From Paracoccaceae bacterium (GTDB lineage: Bacteria > Pseudomonadota > Alphaproteobacteria > Rhodobacterales > Rhodobacteraceae): 64,000 nucleotides of DNA. The position numbers and the translations under genes were made by a program. Positions within the stretch are counted from its first letter, which is position 1; each line of letters starts with the position of its first letter. The notes under the pieces were generated by a model, which was given only the letters and a program-made list of their open reading frames with translations, did no database searches and was not told where the DNA came from. The stretch lies in contig JANSYL010000007.1 in assembly GCA_024742455.1 (NCBI GenBank), positions 101,172-165,171 on the forward strand. Reading direction: 5' to 3'. This document shows positions 10,137 through 19,555 of the stretch, in pieces.

Positions 10137-11443
10137 CGGACGCCCGGTCGATCCTGCAAAAGCTGCGGGACGGTCTGCGCCTGACCGAGGCCGAGCTTTA
10201 TGCCTTTGCCGAGGGGCTGGCGACGGGCGAGGTTACCGATATGCAGGCAGGGGCCTTTGCCATGGGCATCTGCCTGAACGGTATGGAACAGCAATCCCGT
10301 GTCGACCTGACCCGCGCAATGCGCGACACCGGGATGGTGCTGAAATGGGATCTGGACGGTCCCGTGATCGACAAGCATTCGACCGGCGGGGTAGGGGATT
10401 GCGTCTCACCCGTGCTGGCCCCGGCCCTGGCGGCCTGCGGGGCCTATGTACCGATGATCTCGGGGCGGGGTCTGGGCCATACTGGCGGTACGCTCGACAA
10501 GCTGGAATCGATCCCCGGCTACCAGACGCAGGTATCGGTCGAGGATTTGCAGGAACTGGTCGAAAGCATCGGCTGCGCCATCGTGGGCGCGTCGGGCGAT
10601 GTGGCCCCGGCGGACAAACGGCTTTATGCGGTGCGCGATGTAACCGGCACCGTCACCTCCATCGACCTGATCACCGCCTCGATCCTGTCCAAGAAACTGG
10701 CCGCAGGGCTGGAGGCGCTTGTGCTGGACGTGAAGGTGGGCACCGGGGCGTTCATGCAGACGCCCGAGGATGCGGTGGCCCTGGCGCGATCGCTGGTCGA
10801 CACGGCACAGGGGGCGGGCTGCATGACCGCCGCGCTGATCACCGACATGAACCAGCCATTGGTCCCGTCGGCGGGAAATGCGCTGGAAATGATCGAGGTG
10901 ATGGCGCTTCTGACCGGGGGGGATCTGTCCGGGCCCCTGGCTCGGTTGACGATTGCGCAGGGGGGCGAGGTTCTGGCGCTGGGCGGGCTGGCGGCGGATG
11001 CGGCCGATGGCGAAGGCCGGATCGCCCGCGCCCTGCAATCGGGCGAGGCGGCGGAGGTGTTCGGGGAAATGGTGGCGGCCCTTGGCGGGCCGCTGGATTT
11101 CGTCGAACGCTGGCGCGACCGGCTGCCCGCAGCACGGGTCATGGTCGATATCCATGCGCAGGAGGCGGCAACCGTGACCGGCATCAACACCCGCGCCCTG
11201 GGCGAGGCTGTGGTGCATCTGGGCGGTGGCAGGCTGAAGGCCGATGACACGCTCGATCTGGCCGTGGGGCTGAGCGATATCGCGCGGATCGGCGACCGGG
11301 TGGACGGCGCCCGCCCGCTCTGTCGCATTCATGCGGCGAGCGAGGAGGCGGCCTTTGACGTCACGGGGCAATTGAGAGATGCGTTCACTCTGGGCGACGC
11401 GGCGGGGCCGGTGCCCGATTTGATTCATGACAGGATCGCCTGA
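10133..11443 (+). CDS. deoA: Thymidine phosphorylase
   Basis: This 436-residue enzyme phosphorolyses thymidine and deoxyuridine to the base plus 2-deoxyribose-1-phosphate. The phosphate/substrate motif DKHSTGGVGD is present around residue 83, as are SGRGLGHTGGTLDKLES and the VLDVKVGTGAFM segment typical of DeoA. The ATG overlaps the cdd stop and the stop overlaps deoB (TGATG). Its sugar-phosphate product is the substrate of DeoB, encoded next. Confidence 0.97.
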   Translation: MTDARSILQKLRDGLRLTEAELYAFAEGLATGEVTDMQAGAFAMGICLNGMEQQSRVDLTRAMRDTGMVLKWDLDGPVIDKHSTGGVGDCVSPVLAPALAACGAYVPMISGRGLGHTGGTLDKLESIPGYQTQVSVEDLQELVESIGCAIVGASGDVAPADKRLYAVRDVTGTVTSIDLITASILSKKLAAGLEALVLDVKVGTGAFMQTPEDAVALARSLVDTAQGAGCMTAALITDMNQPLVPSAGNALEMIEVMALLTGGDLSGPLARLTIAQGGEVLALGGLAADAADGEGRIARALQSGEAAEVFGEMVAALGGPLDFVERWRDRLPAARVMVDIHAQEAATVTGINTRALGEAVVHLGGGRLKADDTLDLAVGLSDIARIGDRVDGARPLCRIHAASEEAAFDVTGQLRDAFTLGDAAGPVPDLIHDRIA

Positions 11444-12654
11444 TGCCCCGTGCGTTCCTTGTGGTGATGGATAGTGTCGGGATCGGCGGCGCGCCCGATG
11501 CCGGGGACTTCTTCAACGGCCATCTGCCTGATACCGGGGCGAACACGCTGGGCCATATCGCGGCGGCCTGCGCAGCCGGGAAGGCGGAGGACGGGCGCAG
11601 CGGGCCGCTCAGGATGCCCAATCTCGGCGCGCTCGGCCTCGGGGCTGCGCTGCGCCTGTCGGGCGCGCGGGGCGAGGGGCTGGATGCCGACCCGGCGGGT
11701 CTTTGGGGCGCGGCGGAAGAGGTCTCCGCCGGCAAGGACACCCCATCGGGCCATTGGGAACTGGCCGGTCTGCCGGTGCCGTGGGACTGGACCTATTTCC
11801 CCGACACTCGTCCCGCATTTCCCGCCGACCTTTCGGCCGAGGTGGCACGGCTGGCGGGAACCGATGGCATCCTTGGCGATTGCCATGCCAGCGGGACCGA
11901 GATCATCGCGCGGCTTGGCGATGCGCATGTGAAGACCGGCAAACCGATCTGCTACACCTCCGCCGACAGCGTGTTCCAGATCGCCGCCCATGAAGAGGCG
12001 TTCGGGCTGGAGCGCCTGCTGGAGCTGTGCCGGGCGCTGGCCCCGCGGCTGCACGCAATACGGGTTGGCCGGGTGATCGCACGCCCTTTCGTCGGAAAGA
12101 CCGGCAGCTACAGCCGCACCGCAAACCGCCGCGATTTCGCGATAACCCCGCCGGGCGCAACGCTTTTGGATTGGGTTGAGGGGGCGGGGCGGGTGACCAT
12201 CGGCATAGGCAAGATCAGTGATATCTTCGCTGGCAAGGGCGTGGGCAAGGTGTTGAAGGGCTCCGATGCGGTGCTGATGGACCATCTGGCGGATTGCGTG
12301 GCCAATGCGCCGGAGGGCAGCCTGACCTTCGCCAATTTCGTCGAATTCGACAGCCTTTACGGCCATCGCCGCGACGTGGCGGGCTATGCGCGGCATCTTG
12401 AATGGTTCGATGCGGGCATGGGCCCGATCCTTGCCGCGCTCAGGCCCGATGACCTGCTGATCTTCACCGCCGACCATGGCAATGACCCGACCTGGCCCGG
12501 CACCGACCATACCCGTGAACGGGTGCCGGTGGTTGCCAAGGGCCCCTGTTCCGGGCAGATCGGCATCCGGGCCTTCGCCGATGTCGCCGCCTCCGTCGCG
12601 GCGCATCTGGGGGTGGAGGCCGAGGGGCCGGGGCGGTCGTTCCTGCCGGGGTGA
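11443..12654 (+). CDS. deoB: Phosphopentomutase
   Basis: This 403-residue enzyme of the alkaline-phosphatase superfamily converts (deoxy)ribose-1-phosphate to the 5-phosphate. Visible features are the metal-binding N terminus (FLVVMDSVGIGGAPDAGDF), GKDTPSGHWE with the phosphorylated Thr, the FVEFDSLYGHRRD segment and the C-terminal metal ligands in TADHGNDPTWPGTDHTRE. It is coupled to deoA by a TGATG overlap and lies 12 bases before add. No deoC aldolase gene is present in the window. Confidence 0.97.
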   Translation: MPRAFLVVMDSVGIGGAPDAGDFFNGHLPDTGANTLGHIAAACAAGKAEDGRSGPLRMPNLGALGLGAALRLSGARGEGLDADPAGLWGAAEEVSAGKDTPSGHWELAGLPVPWDWTYFPDTRPAFPADLSAEVARLAGTDGILGDCHASGTEIIARLGDAHVKTGKPICYTSADSVFQIAAHEEAFGLERLLELCRALAPRLHAIRVGRVIARPFVGKTGSYSRTANRRDFAITPPGATLLDWVEGAGRVTIGIGKISDIFAGKGVGKVLKGSDAVLMDHLADCVANAPEGSLTFANFVEFDSLYGHRRDVAGYARHLEWFDAGMGPILAALRPDDLLIFTADHGNDPTWPGTDHTRERVPVVAKGPCSGQIGIRAFADVAASVAAHLGVEAEGPGRSFLPG

Positions 12655-12666
12655 AACGGGGGATAT

Positions 12667-13647
12667 ATGCGAGATATCAACAAGATGGAGCTGCATCTTC
12701 ATCTTGAAGGCGCGGCCCCGCCCGCCTTTATCCGCCGCCTCGCGGCAGAACAGTCGACCGACCTGTCCGGCATCTTCGCCGAGGATGGAGGCTACGCCTT
12801 TTCCGGGTTCAACCATTTCCTGACGGTCTACGAGGCCGCGACCAGCGTTCTGAAAACGCCCGAGCATTTTGCCCGCCTGACCCGCGCGGTTCTGGAGGAG
12901 AGCGCCAGCCACGGCGTGATCTATACCGAGGCCTTCCTGAGTCCCGATTTCTGCGGCGGCGGCGATGTGGCGGCGTGGCGCGACTACCTCGCCGCGATCG
13001 AGGAGGCCGCGCAGGCGGCCGAGCGGGATTTCGGCATCGTGATGCGCGGCATCGTCACCTGTATCCGTCATTTCGGCCCCGACCGTGCCAGACCCGCAGC
13101 GATCTGCGCCGCCGAAACCCATGGCGATTTCCTGCGCGGTTTCGGCATCGCGGGCGATGAAATGATGGGCCGCCCGCGCGATTTTCTCTGGGCTTTCGAC
13201 TGCGCGCGCGAGGCGGGCCTGCACCTGACCGCCCATGCCGGGGAATGGGGCGGCGCGCGGTCGGTCCGGGAGGCGGTGGAGGATTTGCGCGTAAGCCGCA
13301 TCGGGCACGGGGTGCATGCCGTCGATGATCCTGCGCTGGTGGAGACGCTGGCCGAACTGGGCGTCGTGCTGGAGGTCTGCCCGGGCTCGAACGTGGCGCT
13401 GGGTGTTTACCCGCGCTGGCCCGCGCATCCCATCGTCCGGCTGCGTGATGCGGGCGTGAAGGTGACGGTCTCCACCGATGACCCGCCCTTCTTTCGCACC
13501 ACCATGACCGCCGAATACGAAAACCTGAACCGCAGCTTCGGCTGGGACGAGACCGATTTCGCCGCCCTTGCCGAGACCGCGCTCGAGGCGGCATTCTGCG
13601 ACGACGCCACACGCCAGGCCCTGGCCAAGAGACTGAAAGAGACATGA
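12667..13647 (+). CDS. add: Adenosine deaminase
   Basis: This 326-residue zinc enzyme deaminates (deoxy)adenosine to (deoxy)inosine. Zinc ligands and catalytic residues are visible: HLHLEG near the N terminus, LTAHAGEW with metal His and catalytic Glu, RIGHGVHA and STDDPPFF. The length is close to that of the bacterial enzyme. An SD-like GGGGGATAT lies upstream. Its position inside a pyrimidine-dominated salvage operon means the operon covers both purine and pyrimidine nucleosides. Its stop overlaps upp by ATGA. Confidence 0.93.
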   Translation: MRDINKMELHLHLEGAAPPAFIRRLAAEQSTDLSGIFAEDGGYAFSGFNHFLTVYEAATSVLKTPEHFARLTRAVLEESASHGVIYTEAFLSPDFCGGGDVAAWRDYLAAIEEAAQAAERDFGIVMRGIVTCIRHFGPDRARPAAICAAETHGDFLRGFGIAGDEMMGRPRDFLWAFDCAREAGLHLTAHAGEWGGARSVREAVEDLRVSRIGHGVHAVDDPALVETLAELGVVLEVCPGSNVALGVYPRWPAHPIVRLRDAGVKVTVSTDDPPFFRTTMTAEYENLNRSFGWDETDFAALAETALEAAFCDDATRQALAKRLKET

Positions 13648-14276
13648 CCGAGCATTTGACAATCGTCGATCACCCGCTGGTGCAACACAAGCTGTCGCTG
13701 ATGCGTGACAAGGAAACCTCGACCAAATCCTTCCGCCAGCTTCTGCGCGAGATCAGCCACCTTCTGGCCTATGAGGTCACACGCAACCTGCCGATGACGA
13801 CCACGCGCATCGAAACCCCGCTGGAGCCGATGGCCGCCCCGGTGATCGAGGGAAAGAAGCTGGCGCTGGTGTCGATCCTCAGGGCGGGCAACGGGTTGCT
13901 GGACGGTATCCTCGATCTGGTGCCGGCGGCGCGGGTGGGGTTTGTCGGGCTCTACCGTGACCCCGAGACGCTGCAGCCGGTGCAATATTACTTCAAGGTG
14001 CCGCCCAGTCTTGAGGATCGTCTGACCATCGTGGTCGACCCGATGCTGGCCACCGGCAATTCCTCGGTTGCGGCCATCGATCTGCTAAAACAGGCCGGGG
14101 CCAACAACCTGCGCTTCATGTGTCTGCTGGCCGCGCCGGAAGGCGTGGCCCGGATGCGCGAAGCACACCCGGATGTGCCCATCGTCACCGCCGCCGTTGA
14201 CAGCCATCTGAACGATCACGGCTATATCGTGCCGGGGCTCGGCGATGCGGGCGACCGGATGTATGGCACAAAATAA
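13644..14276 (+). CDS. upp: Uracil phosphoribosyltransferase
   Basis: This 210-residue enzyme makes UMP from uracil and PRPP. The PRPP-binding motif [12 protein letters not shown] is present around residues 130-141, with [12 protein letters not shown] and the C-terminal uracil loop ([17 protein letters not shown]). It is the last gene of the salvage operon, so uracil released by phosphorolysis of uridine or deoxyuridine can be recaptured. A 12-bp inverted repeat follows 20 bases after the stop. Confidence 0.97.
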   Translation: MTEHLTIVDHPLVQHKLSLMRDKETSTKSFRQLLREISHLLAYEVTRNLPMTTTRIETPLEPMAAPVIEGKKLALVSILRAGNGLLDGILDLVPAARVGFVGLYRDPETLQPVQYYFKVPPSLEDRLTIVVDPMLATGNSSVAAIDLLKQAGANNLRFMCLLAAPEGVARMREAHPDVPIVTAAVDSHLNDHGYIVPGLGDAGDRMYGTK

Positions 14277-14296
14277 CCCGTGATTGCGCTTTGACT

Positions 14297-14341
14297 CCCC
14301 CCATGGCTTGCGTCAGGGTGAAAGGGCGCAGCCATGGGGGG
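14297..14341 (+). terminator. Hairpin between upp and the SPOR gene
   Basis: The arms CCCCCCATGGCT (14297-14308) and AGCCATGGGGGG (14330-14341) are perfectly complementary with a 21-base loop. Only three T follow, so it would be a weak terminator for the salvage operon. The 3' arm contains the G-run that would be the ribosome-binding site of the ATG at 14347, so the folded form may also hide that site. Confidence 0.55.
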
Positions 14342-14346
14342 TTTGC

Positions 14347-15450
14347 ATGACGACAAAGGCCAATGCGACAATGCGGGCCGCGGTTTCTGCCGCCCTTGTC
14401 CTTGTTCTGGGCACCGGCGCGGGCCTTGCCCAGGGGGTGCCGGCCGAAACGCCGCCGCCCAGCTACACCGCCGATCAGTATGTCGACAGCGCCGGGTGTA
14501 TTTTCGTGCGTGCGGGTGTCGGCGGGAACGTGACCTGGGTGCCGCGCGTAGGTCGTGACCGCCAGCAGCTCTGCGGTTTCCGACCGACGCTGGGGGGCAC
14601 GACGACGACGCTGGCCGCGGCGCCCGACGAGAATGTGACGATCATCGGCGCGCCCCCCGCGGCGAGCCAGGCCACCGCAAGCGCGACAACGACCACCGCC
14701 ACCACGACGGCGCGCACCACGGCCGTGCGCCCGGCGGCTGCCGCAACAGCGACCGCGACCGCCACCACGACAACCCGCCCGCCTGCTGCCGCGCCCACCG
14801 CGCCGCAGCCGGTGACCCGGCCCGGCGGCGTGGCCCGATGCCCCGGGATGACCGGGCTGACCGGGCAGTACCTGTTCGGCCGCTGTGGCCCGCAGGCCGT
14901 GCATCCCGGCGATGCGGCGCGCGGCATCGTGCGGCCCGGCCCGTCGATGAACGGTGCCTCGCTTGGCCGCCCGGTGGTGCCCGAAGGGTTCCGCCCGGCC
15001 TTTGACGATGGCCGCCTCAACCCGCTGCGCGGCCCCCGCACGGCGGCGGGCGATGCCCAGATGGCGCAGGTCTGGACCGACCAGTTGCCGCGCCGTCTGG
15101 TGAGCGACGTGGCGCCCGGGTCTGCGTCCCGGGGCGCGCCACAACCGGTCACCCGCGCCCGGGCACCGCTGCCCCAGGCGCTGGCCTCGGACGCCGCAGT
15201 CGCCCGCGTCGAGATCCCCGCCAATCATCGCAACATCCTGGCCGGAACCTATGCCGACCGGGCCGCCGCAGATCGTGCGCTGGCGCAGCTTTCTGCCGCC
15301 GGTCAGCCAACGCGGCTGGGCGTGATCGCGCGGGAGACGGGACAGGTTTACGCGGTCGTTGCGGGCCCTTACCCATCGATCGAGGCGCTGGTTGCGGGCT
15401 ACCGCGCGACCCGGTCGGCAGGGTTCGCGGGCGCCGTCACCCGGCGCTGA
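14347..15450 (+). CDS. Secreted SPOR-domain protein
   Basis: This 367-residue protein has a signal peptide (hydrophobic run [16 protein letters not shown], cleavage near residue 29), a small N-terminal cysteine-containing segment, and an Ala/Thr/Pro-rich low-complexity linker (about residues 75-145). It ends in a SPOR-like domain (about 285-362, beginning near [13 protein letters not shown]). SPOR domains bind denuded glycan strands at the division septum, so a role in the cell envelope or division is likely. The open frame extends 21 codons upstream, but the ATG at 14347 precedes the signal peptide directly. Its ribosome-binding G-run is inside the upstream hairpin. Confidence 0.75.
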   Translation: MTTKANATMRAAVSAALVLVLGTGAGLAQGVPAETPPPSYTADQYVDSAGCIFVRAGVGGNVTWVPRVGRDRQQLCGFRPTLGGTTTTLAAAPDENVTIIGAPPAASQATASATTTTATTTARTTAVRPAAAATATATATTTTRPPAAAPTAPQPVTRPGGVARCPGMTGLTGQYLFGRCGPQAVHPGDAARGIVRPGPSMNGASLGRPVVPEGFRPAFDDGRLNPLRGPRTAAGDAQMAQVWTDQLPRRLVSDVAPGSASRGAPQPVTRARAPLPQALASDAAVARVEIPANHRNILAGTYADRAAADRALAQLSAAGQPTRLGVIARETGQVYAVVAGPYPSIEALVAGYRATRSAGFAGAVTRR

Positions 15451-15460
15451 CCCACCCGTT

Positions 15461-16477
15461 CTAGCGCATGCAGATATCCTGCAGCGCGACCCAATCCGCA
15501 TCGCTGATCAGCCTGCGGGGCGTGCGCCCGCGCATCGGGTCGGCCTCGATCAGGCCGATCACGGATTCACCGCTGATGTCGCGCGCGTAGGCATAGGGCG
15601 TGCTGGCAAGACCTGCCGCCGCGAAGCGGGGCAGCAGCGCGTCATCGGCGACCATCGGGCGGGGGCGCCCGAGCAGGGTGGCGGCATGGGCATGCAGCAC
15701 GTCTTCGGCCAGGCTGCCCTGGGTCATCAGCCTGAGCGTGGCGAGAATGCCCGCGTCCCGCATCAGGGTCAGCATCGGGTCGGCCCGGGCCTGTCGGACA
15801 TCTTCGGCCAGAAGATACCCGGCCAGCACCTCGGGCGTTTCGTGATGTTCCACCAGCCCTGCATCAGCCACCAGAATGCCGCCGGGCAGCGTCAGCGTTG
15901 CCGGCACGGTGTCGCGCAGGATCACCAGCCGGGGCGGTGCGTCGGGAAACACCTCCGCCGCCAGCCTGTCGCGCGCGGGTGCGCCGATAGGGGTGGTGCA
16001 GGCGGGGCCGGCCAGTTGCGTGATCTCGTCCAGAAGCGCCCGGCCGATCTGTGCGCGGCTGGCCTCGGGCAGCATCGCCACCGCCTGCCGGGTCAGCGCA
16101 CCGGGCAGCCAGAACACCGCCAGCCCGAGCGCAAGCAGGCTGAAGACCGCAAGCAGCGCCAGCCGCAGGCGGCCGGGATGGGGGCGGCGACGGTCGATGG
16201 CATGGCGCACCGTGTCGATGGCCGCAAGCATGTCGCGATCAGCCAGTTCCAGCCGCTCGCCCGCCTCGGCGCCCGGCGCGTAGATGGCGGGCATCTGTCC
16301 GGGGTTCAGCCTGACGATGGCGGACAGCGACCAATGGGCAAGCGCGGTGCCCGCGGACGTGGCGATGACAAGCGTCGCCTCGCCGAGCGCCACGACCACC
16401 TCGCGGCGCTGGCCGTCGGGGCCGTCGCGCCAGAGGCCCGAGGCCTCCAGCCTGTGATATCGCGAGAGCGCGGTCAT
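15461..16477 (-). CDS. Membrane protein resembling M48 peptidase, active site lost
   Basis: This 338-residue protein has a cytoplasmic N-terminal part (1-100), one membrane helix (about 104-125) and a C-terminal domain. Residues 197-240 follow the M48 zinc-peptidase pattern: LPGGILVADAGLVEHHETPE, then the helix that should carry HEXXH. Here that stretch reads LAGYLLAEDVRQARAD, so the two zinc histidines are replaced (A224, R228) and only Glu225 remains. A catalytically dead, perhaps scaffolding, relative of M48 is inferred from this alignment by eye. It is convergent with the SPOR gene, 10 bases away. Confidence 0.6.
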   Translation of the reverse strand: MTALSRYHRLEASGLWRDGPDGQRREVVVALGEATLVIATSAGTALAHWSLSAIVRLNPGQMPAIYAPGAEAGERLELADRDMLAAIDTVRHAIDRRRPHPGRLRLALLAVFSLLALGLAVFWLPGALTRQAVAMLPEASRAQIGRALLDEITQLAGPACTTPIGAPARDRLAAEVFPDAPPRLVILRDTVPATLTLPGGILVADAGLVEHHETPEVLAGYLLAEDVRQARADPMLTLMRDAGILATLRLMTQGSLAEDVLHAHAATLLGRPRPMVADDALLPRFAAAGLASTPYAYARDISGESVIGLIEADPMRGRTPRRLISDADWVALQDICMR

Positions 16478-16559
16478 CGCGGTGCCTGCCCGTTTATTCT
16501 TGGGCGCAGTCTACGCGGTCAGCGCGGTTCGGACAATATCGGCGCCGGGGCCCGCCGGT

Positions 16560-18194
16560 TCAGAGATCGGCGGCCAGTTTCCGCAGCTCGAATTTCTGGA
16601 TCTTGCCGGTCGAGGTTTTCGGAAGCTCCTGGAACACCACCTTTTTCGGGGTCTTGAACCCGGCCAGCCGCTGGCGGGCAAAGGCGATCAACTCGTCCTC
16701 GGCCACGCTGTGACCTTCCTTCAGTTCGACGAAGGCGCAGGGCACCTCGCCCCATTTGTCATCCGGCTTGGCGACCACGGCACACAGCAGCACATCGGGG
16801 TGATGCATCAGCGCGCCCTCGACCTCGACGGATGACACGTTTTCGCCGCCCGAGATGATGATGTCCTTCGCCCGGTCGGCGATCTGGACATACGTGTCGG
16901 GGTGCTGCACGGCGATATCGCCGGTGTGGAAATACCCGCCACGGAAGGCTTCGTTCGTGGCGCGCGGGTTCTTGTAATACCCCTTCATCGTGGAATTGCC
17001 GCGCATCATGATTTCGCCCAGCGCCGCGCCATCCATCGGGACCTGTTCCATCGTTTCGGGATCCATCACGGTGATGTGGTCCATGTTCGGGAAGGCCACC
17101 CCCTGCCGCGCCTTGATCGCTGCGCGATCTTCACCCGTGACATCGGCCCAGCGCGCATCCTGCCAGGTGCATTCGGTGGCCGGGCCATAGACCTCGGTCA
17201 GCCCGTAAACCTGGGTGACGTGAAAGCCCATCGTCTCGATGGCGGCCAGCGTCGCGGCGGCGGGCGGAGCGCCTGCGGTGAAGACCTCGACCATGTGGTC
17301 GAAATCGCGACGCTCCCCGGGTTTGGCATTGACGATCATGTTCAGCACGATGGGTGCGCCGCCGAAATGGGTGACGCCTTCATCGGCGATGGCATCGTAG
17401 ATCGCTTTCGCGGTGATATCGCGGCAGCACACGGTCGTGCCGCCCATCACCGGCATCGTCCAGACATGGCACCAGTTGTTGCAGTGGAACAGCGGCACGA
17501 TGGTCAGATAGGTCGGAAACAGCGTCATCCGCCAGGTGATCGGCGTGCCCATCGTGATCAGGTAGGCCCCCCGGTGATGGTAGACGACGCCCTTGGGCCG
17601 CCCCGTGGTGCCGGAGGTGTAGTTCAGCGCCAGGCTTTCCCATTCATCGACGGGCATGATCCAGTCGAAATCGGCATCGCCCTCGGAGATCAGCGCCTCA
17701 TAGGTCAGGTGGCGGCCCGAGGCGTGATATCCCGCTTCTTCATCCGGAACCTCGACGATCAGGGGCAGGTCCTCGGCCTCCATCTCCTTCAGCGCGGCTT
17801 CGACGACTCCCAGGAACTGGGTGTCGACCAGAACCACCTTGGCCTCGCCATGATCGAGGATGTAGGAGATCGTGCCGATATCCAGCCGGATGTTGATCGC
17901 GTTGAGCACCGCACCGCAGGCGGGCACGGCCCAATGCGCCTCGACCGCAGGGGCGGTGTTGGGCAGCACGGCCGCGACCACATCGCCCGGATCGACGCCG
18001 CGCGCGGCAAGGGCAGAGGCCAGCCGGGTGACCCGGGTGAACATCTCGGCATAGGTCCATCGCTGGCTGCGGTCGACCAGCGCTGTGCGGTCGGGAAACA
18101 CGGACCTGGCGCGGATCAGGTGGCTGAGCGGGGTCAGCGGCACATGGTTGGCCGCCCGCTTTTCCAGCCCGGTTTCGTCCTTCATCCAGCCCAT
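16560..18194 (-). CDS. AMP-forming acyl-CoA synthetase
   Basis: This 544-residue ligase activates a carboxylic acid to its CoA thioester through an acyl-adenylate. The P-loop is YTSGTTGRPKGVVYHH, the A5 motif is YGLTEVYGP, the hinge is IADRAKDIIISGGENVSS, and the catalytic lysine is in KTSTGKIQKFELRK close to the C terminus. It belongs to the medium/short-chain group (similar in layout to plant acyl-activating enzymes), but the substrate cannot be told. The ATG at 18194 follows GGGAGGG; an in-frame GTG five codons earlier is less likely because it lies inside that site. Confidence 0.88.
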   Translation of the reverse strand: MGWMKDETGLEKRAANHVPLTPLSHLIRARSVFPDRTALVDRSQRWTYAEMFTRVTRLASALAARGVDPGDVVAAVLPNTAPAVEAHWAVPACGAVLNAINIRLDIGTISYILDHGEAKVVLVDTQFLGVVEAALKEMEAEDLPLIVEVPDEEAGYHASGRHLTYEALISEGDADFDWIMPVDEWESLALNYTSGTTGRPKGVVYHHRGAYLITMGTPITWRMTLFPTYLTIVPLFHCNNWCHVWTMPVMGGTTVCCRDITAKAIYDAIADEGVTHFGGAPIVLNMIVNAKPGERRDFDHMVEVFTAGAPPAAATLAAIETMGFHVTQVYGLTEVYGPATECTWQDARWADVTGEDRAAIKARQGVAFPNMDHITVMDPETMEQVPMDGAALGEIMMRGNSTMKGYYKNPRATNEAFRGGYFHTGDIAVQHPDTYVQIADRAKDIIISGGENVSSVEVEGALMHHPDVLLCAVVAKPDDKWGEVPCAFVELKEGHSVAEDELIAFARQRLAGFKTPKKVVFQELPKTSTGKIQKFELRKLAADL

Positions 18195-18502
18195 CGCACC
18201 CTCCCGCACGGCGACACATTATTGCGTGAGTGATGGCGTATGCGACAAGAAAAGGAAAGGGCCGCCTGGGGCCCTGGGGTCAATCTATCCGCAAGGCCCC
18301 AGGCGACAGGCGCGGCATCTGGGGACACGGCCGCGCCATTGGGGGACAGCAATGTCACGTGCGGAGGTGCGGGTTCCGTCGCAGATTCTTTGCATGAAGC
18401 GACAGGCCCGGGGCGGCGCCGAAAAACGCGCGATTTTCGGACCGTTTTTCGCGCGAAAAACGTCTCGCTGAGGGTGTAAACCCGACCGGCCAGGCGGCAC
18501 CG
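18195..18502. other. Intergenic region with two inverted repeats
   Basis: This 308-base gap lies between two leftward genes and I see no convincing protein gene. It holds an 11-bp perfect inverted repeat (arms 18263-18273 and 18295-18305, CGCCTGGGGCC and its complement, 21-base loop). It also holds a 20-bp perfect palindrome at 18443-18462 with T5/A5 flanks around CGCGCG. The palindrome could end transcription of the 18503-19135 gene; a promoter for the acyl-CoA synthetase should also lie here but none is clear. Confidence 0.6.
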
Positions 18503-19135
18503 TTACTCGTCGTAGAGACGAAATTTCAGATTGTCCTCGGTGAGGCGCTCGACCTCCTCCAGCGGGGTGTCGAGGTTGCCATGGTCCTTCAGGGCGCGGC
18601 CATAAGTGGGCAACCCGTCGATCGGCAGGGCCTTATCGGGTTCCCACAGTTTCGACCGGATCACCGCCTTGCCGCAGTGGTAGAAGGCTTCTTCGACATG
18701 CACGACGATGGCGAAATCGGGGGTCTTGCCCTCCACCGCCCTGCTGGCGCGCAGATCGGCGTCGCGCACCACGGTGGCGCGTCCGCTGACGCGAACGACC
18801 TCCAGCCGGTTCGGGACCATGAACATCAGCCCGATCCGCCCGGTTTCGAAGATGTTGAGGAAACTGTCGAAGCGGTGGTTGCCGGGCCGGTCGGGGATGG
18901 CCAGCGTTTGCCGGTCCAGCACCTTCACGAAACCCGCCGGATCGCCCTTGGGCGAGATATCGACCGCTCCGGACGCGGAATAGGTGGCCATCGTCATGAA
19001 GGGGGAGCGTTCGATCCAGACGCGGATATGGTCATCGATATGGTCGATGACCTTGCGCACCTGCCGCTCGATGGTGCCGGGGATGACGGCGCGCACCTCG
19101 GCCTCGGTCGTGACGATATCGGTGGGGTTGTACAT
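18503..19135 (-). CDS. Pyridoxamine-5'-phosphate-oxidase-like FMN-binding protein
   Basis: This 210-residue protein matches the split-barrel flavin family: WIERSPFMTMATYSASGAVD, then ISPKGDPAGFVKVLD, RPGNHRFDSFLNIFE and GRIGLMFMVP are the conserved FMN-site segments of the MSMEG_1061/PNPOx-like group. Members bind FMN or F420-type cofactors; the reaction here is unknown. The frame is open 46 codons upstream, but the ATG at 19135 gives the usual family N terminus. Its downstream neighbour on the strand is the acyl-CoA synthetase, 308 bases away. Confidence 0.8.
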   Translation of the reverse strand: MYNPTDIVTTEAEVRAVIPGTIERQVRKVIDHIDDHIRVWIERSPFMTMATYSASGAVDISPKGDPAGFVKVLDRQTLAIPDRPGNHRFDSFLNIFETGRIGLMFMVPNRLEVVRVSGRATVVRDADLRASRAVEGKTPDFAIVVHVEEAFYHCGKAVIRSKLWEPDKALPIDGLPTYGRALKDHGNLDTPLEEVERLTEDNLKFRLYDE

Positions 19136-19296
19136 GGCCGGGGGCCTTTTTGCGGGGGTGCGGTTTGGCGTTCCGGGCAGCGTAGGGGGAACGGTGCGGC
19201 GCTGTCCAATGGAAGCCGAGGGTTGAGGTGTACCAAGGGCTATGCAGCGAAGGTCCGGATTGAGCCCAAACAAGACCTCTATTCAGCGCGCAATTA

Positions 19297-19546
19297 GACC
19301 GGATTCAAGCCGAAGGCGCCGGTCGAGCGACGGCCCGTCCCGGCGGGCTGGCGCTTGGGCAAGCTCGTGCCTCGATCATTCGGAGCAATGGCCTGGCCGG
19401 GATAAAGCGCCCCGAAGACCCGTGGCAGCGCCACCCCACGGGCGGTCGCGCGACCGGCTCGTGTTGCGCCGGGGAGCGAAAGGTCGCTCCGTCCCGCGAA
19501 GATGCTATTCGACGCCCCGCACAGCGCGGGGCGTTTTCCGTTTTTT
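19297..19546 (+). ncRNA. Candidate structured non-coding RNA
   Basis: The 420-base gap 19136-19555 has no credible protein gene. Arms 19318-19338 and 19438-19458 are complementary at 19 of 21 positions, enclosing about 100 bases with further pairings (TGGCGCT in the 5' half with AGCGCCA in the 3' half), giving a rod shape. A 7-bp hairpin (GGAGCGA/TCGCTCC, 19473-19490) and an intrinsic terminator follow on the plus strand. The rod recalls 6S RNA, but I cannot match it to 6S, SRP, RNase P or tmRNA signatures. The 5' arm can alternatively pair with GACCGG at 19297-19302. No clear promoter is seen. Confidence 0.45.
19513..19546 (+). terminator. Intrinsic terminator, rightward
   Basis: CGCCCCGC, a five-base loop and GCGGGGCG are followed by TTTT, CCG and TTTTTT on the plus strand. 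No plus-strand protein gene ends nearby, and the reverse orientation lacks a T tract. It therefore marks the end of a rightward non-coding transcript or acts as a barrier between that region and the leftward fad block. Confidence 0.8.
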
Positions 19547-19555
19547 CCTGATCGC

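Noticed and set aside
18240..18479. Short plus-strand frames in the 18.2-18.5 kb gap
   Set aside because: They span both inverted repeats, overlap each other in different frames and have no convincing family.
19318..19458. SRP (4.5S), RNase P or tmRNA gene
   Set aside because: The diagnostic GGAA/AGCAG loop of SRP RNA, the GAGGAAAGTCC of RNase P and the tRNA-like end of tmRNA are absent.
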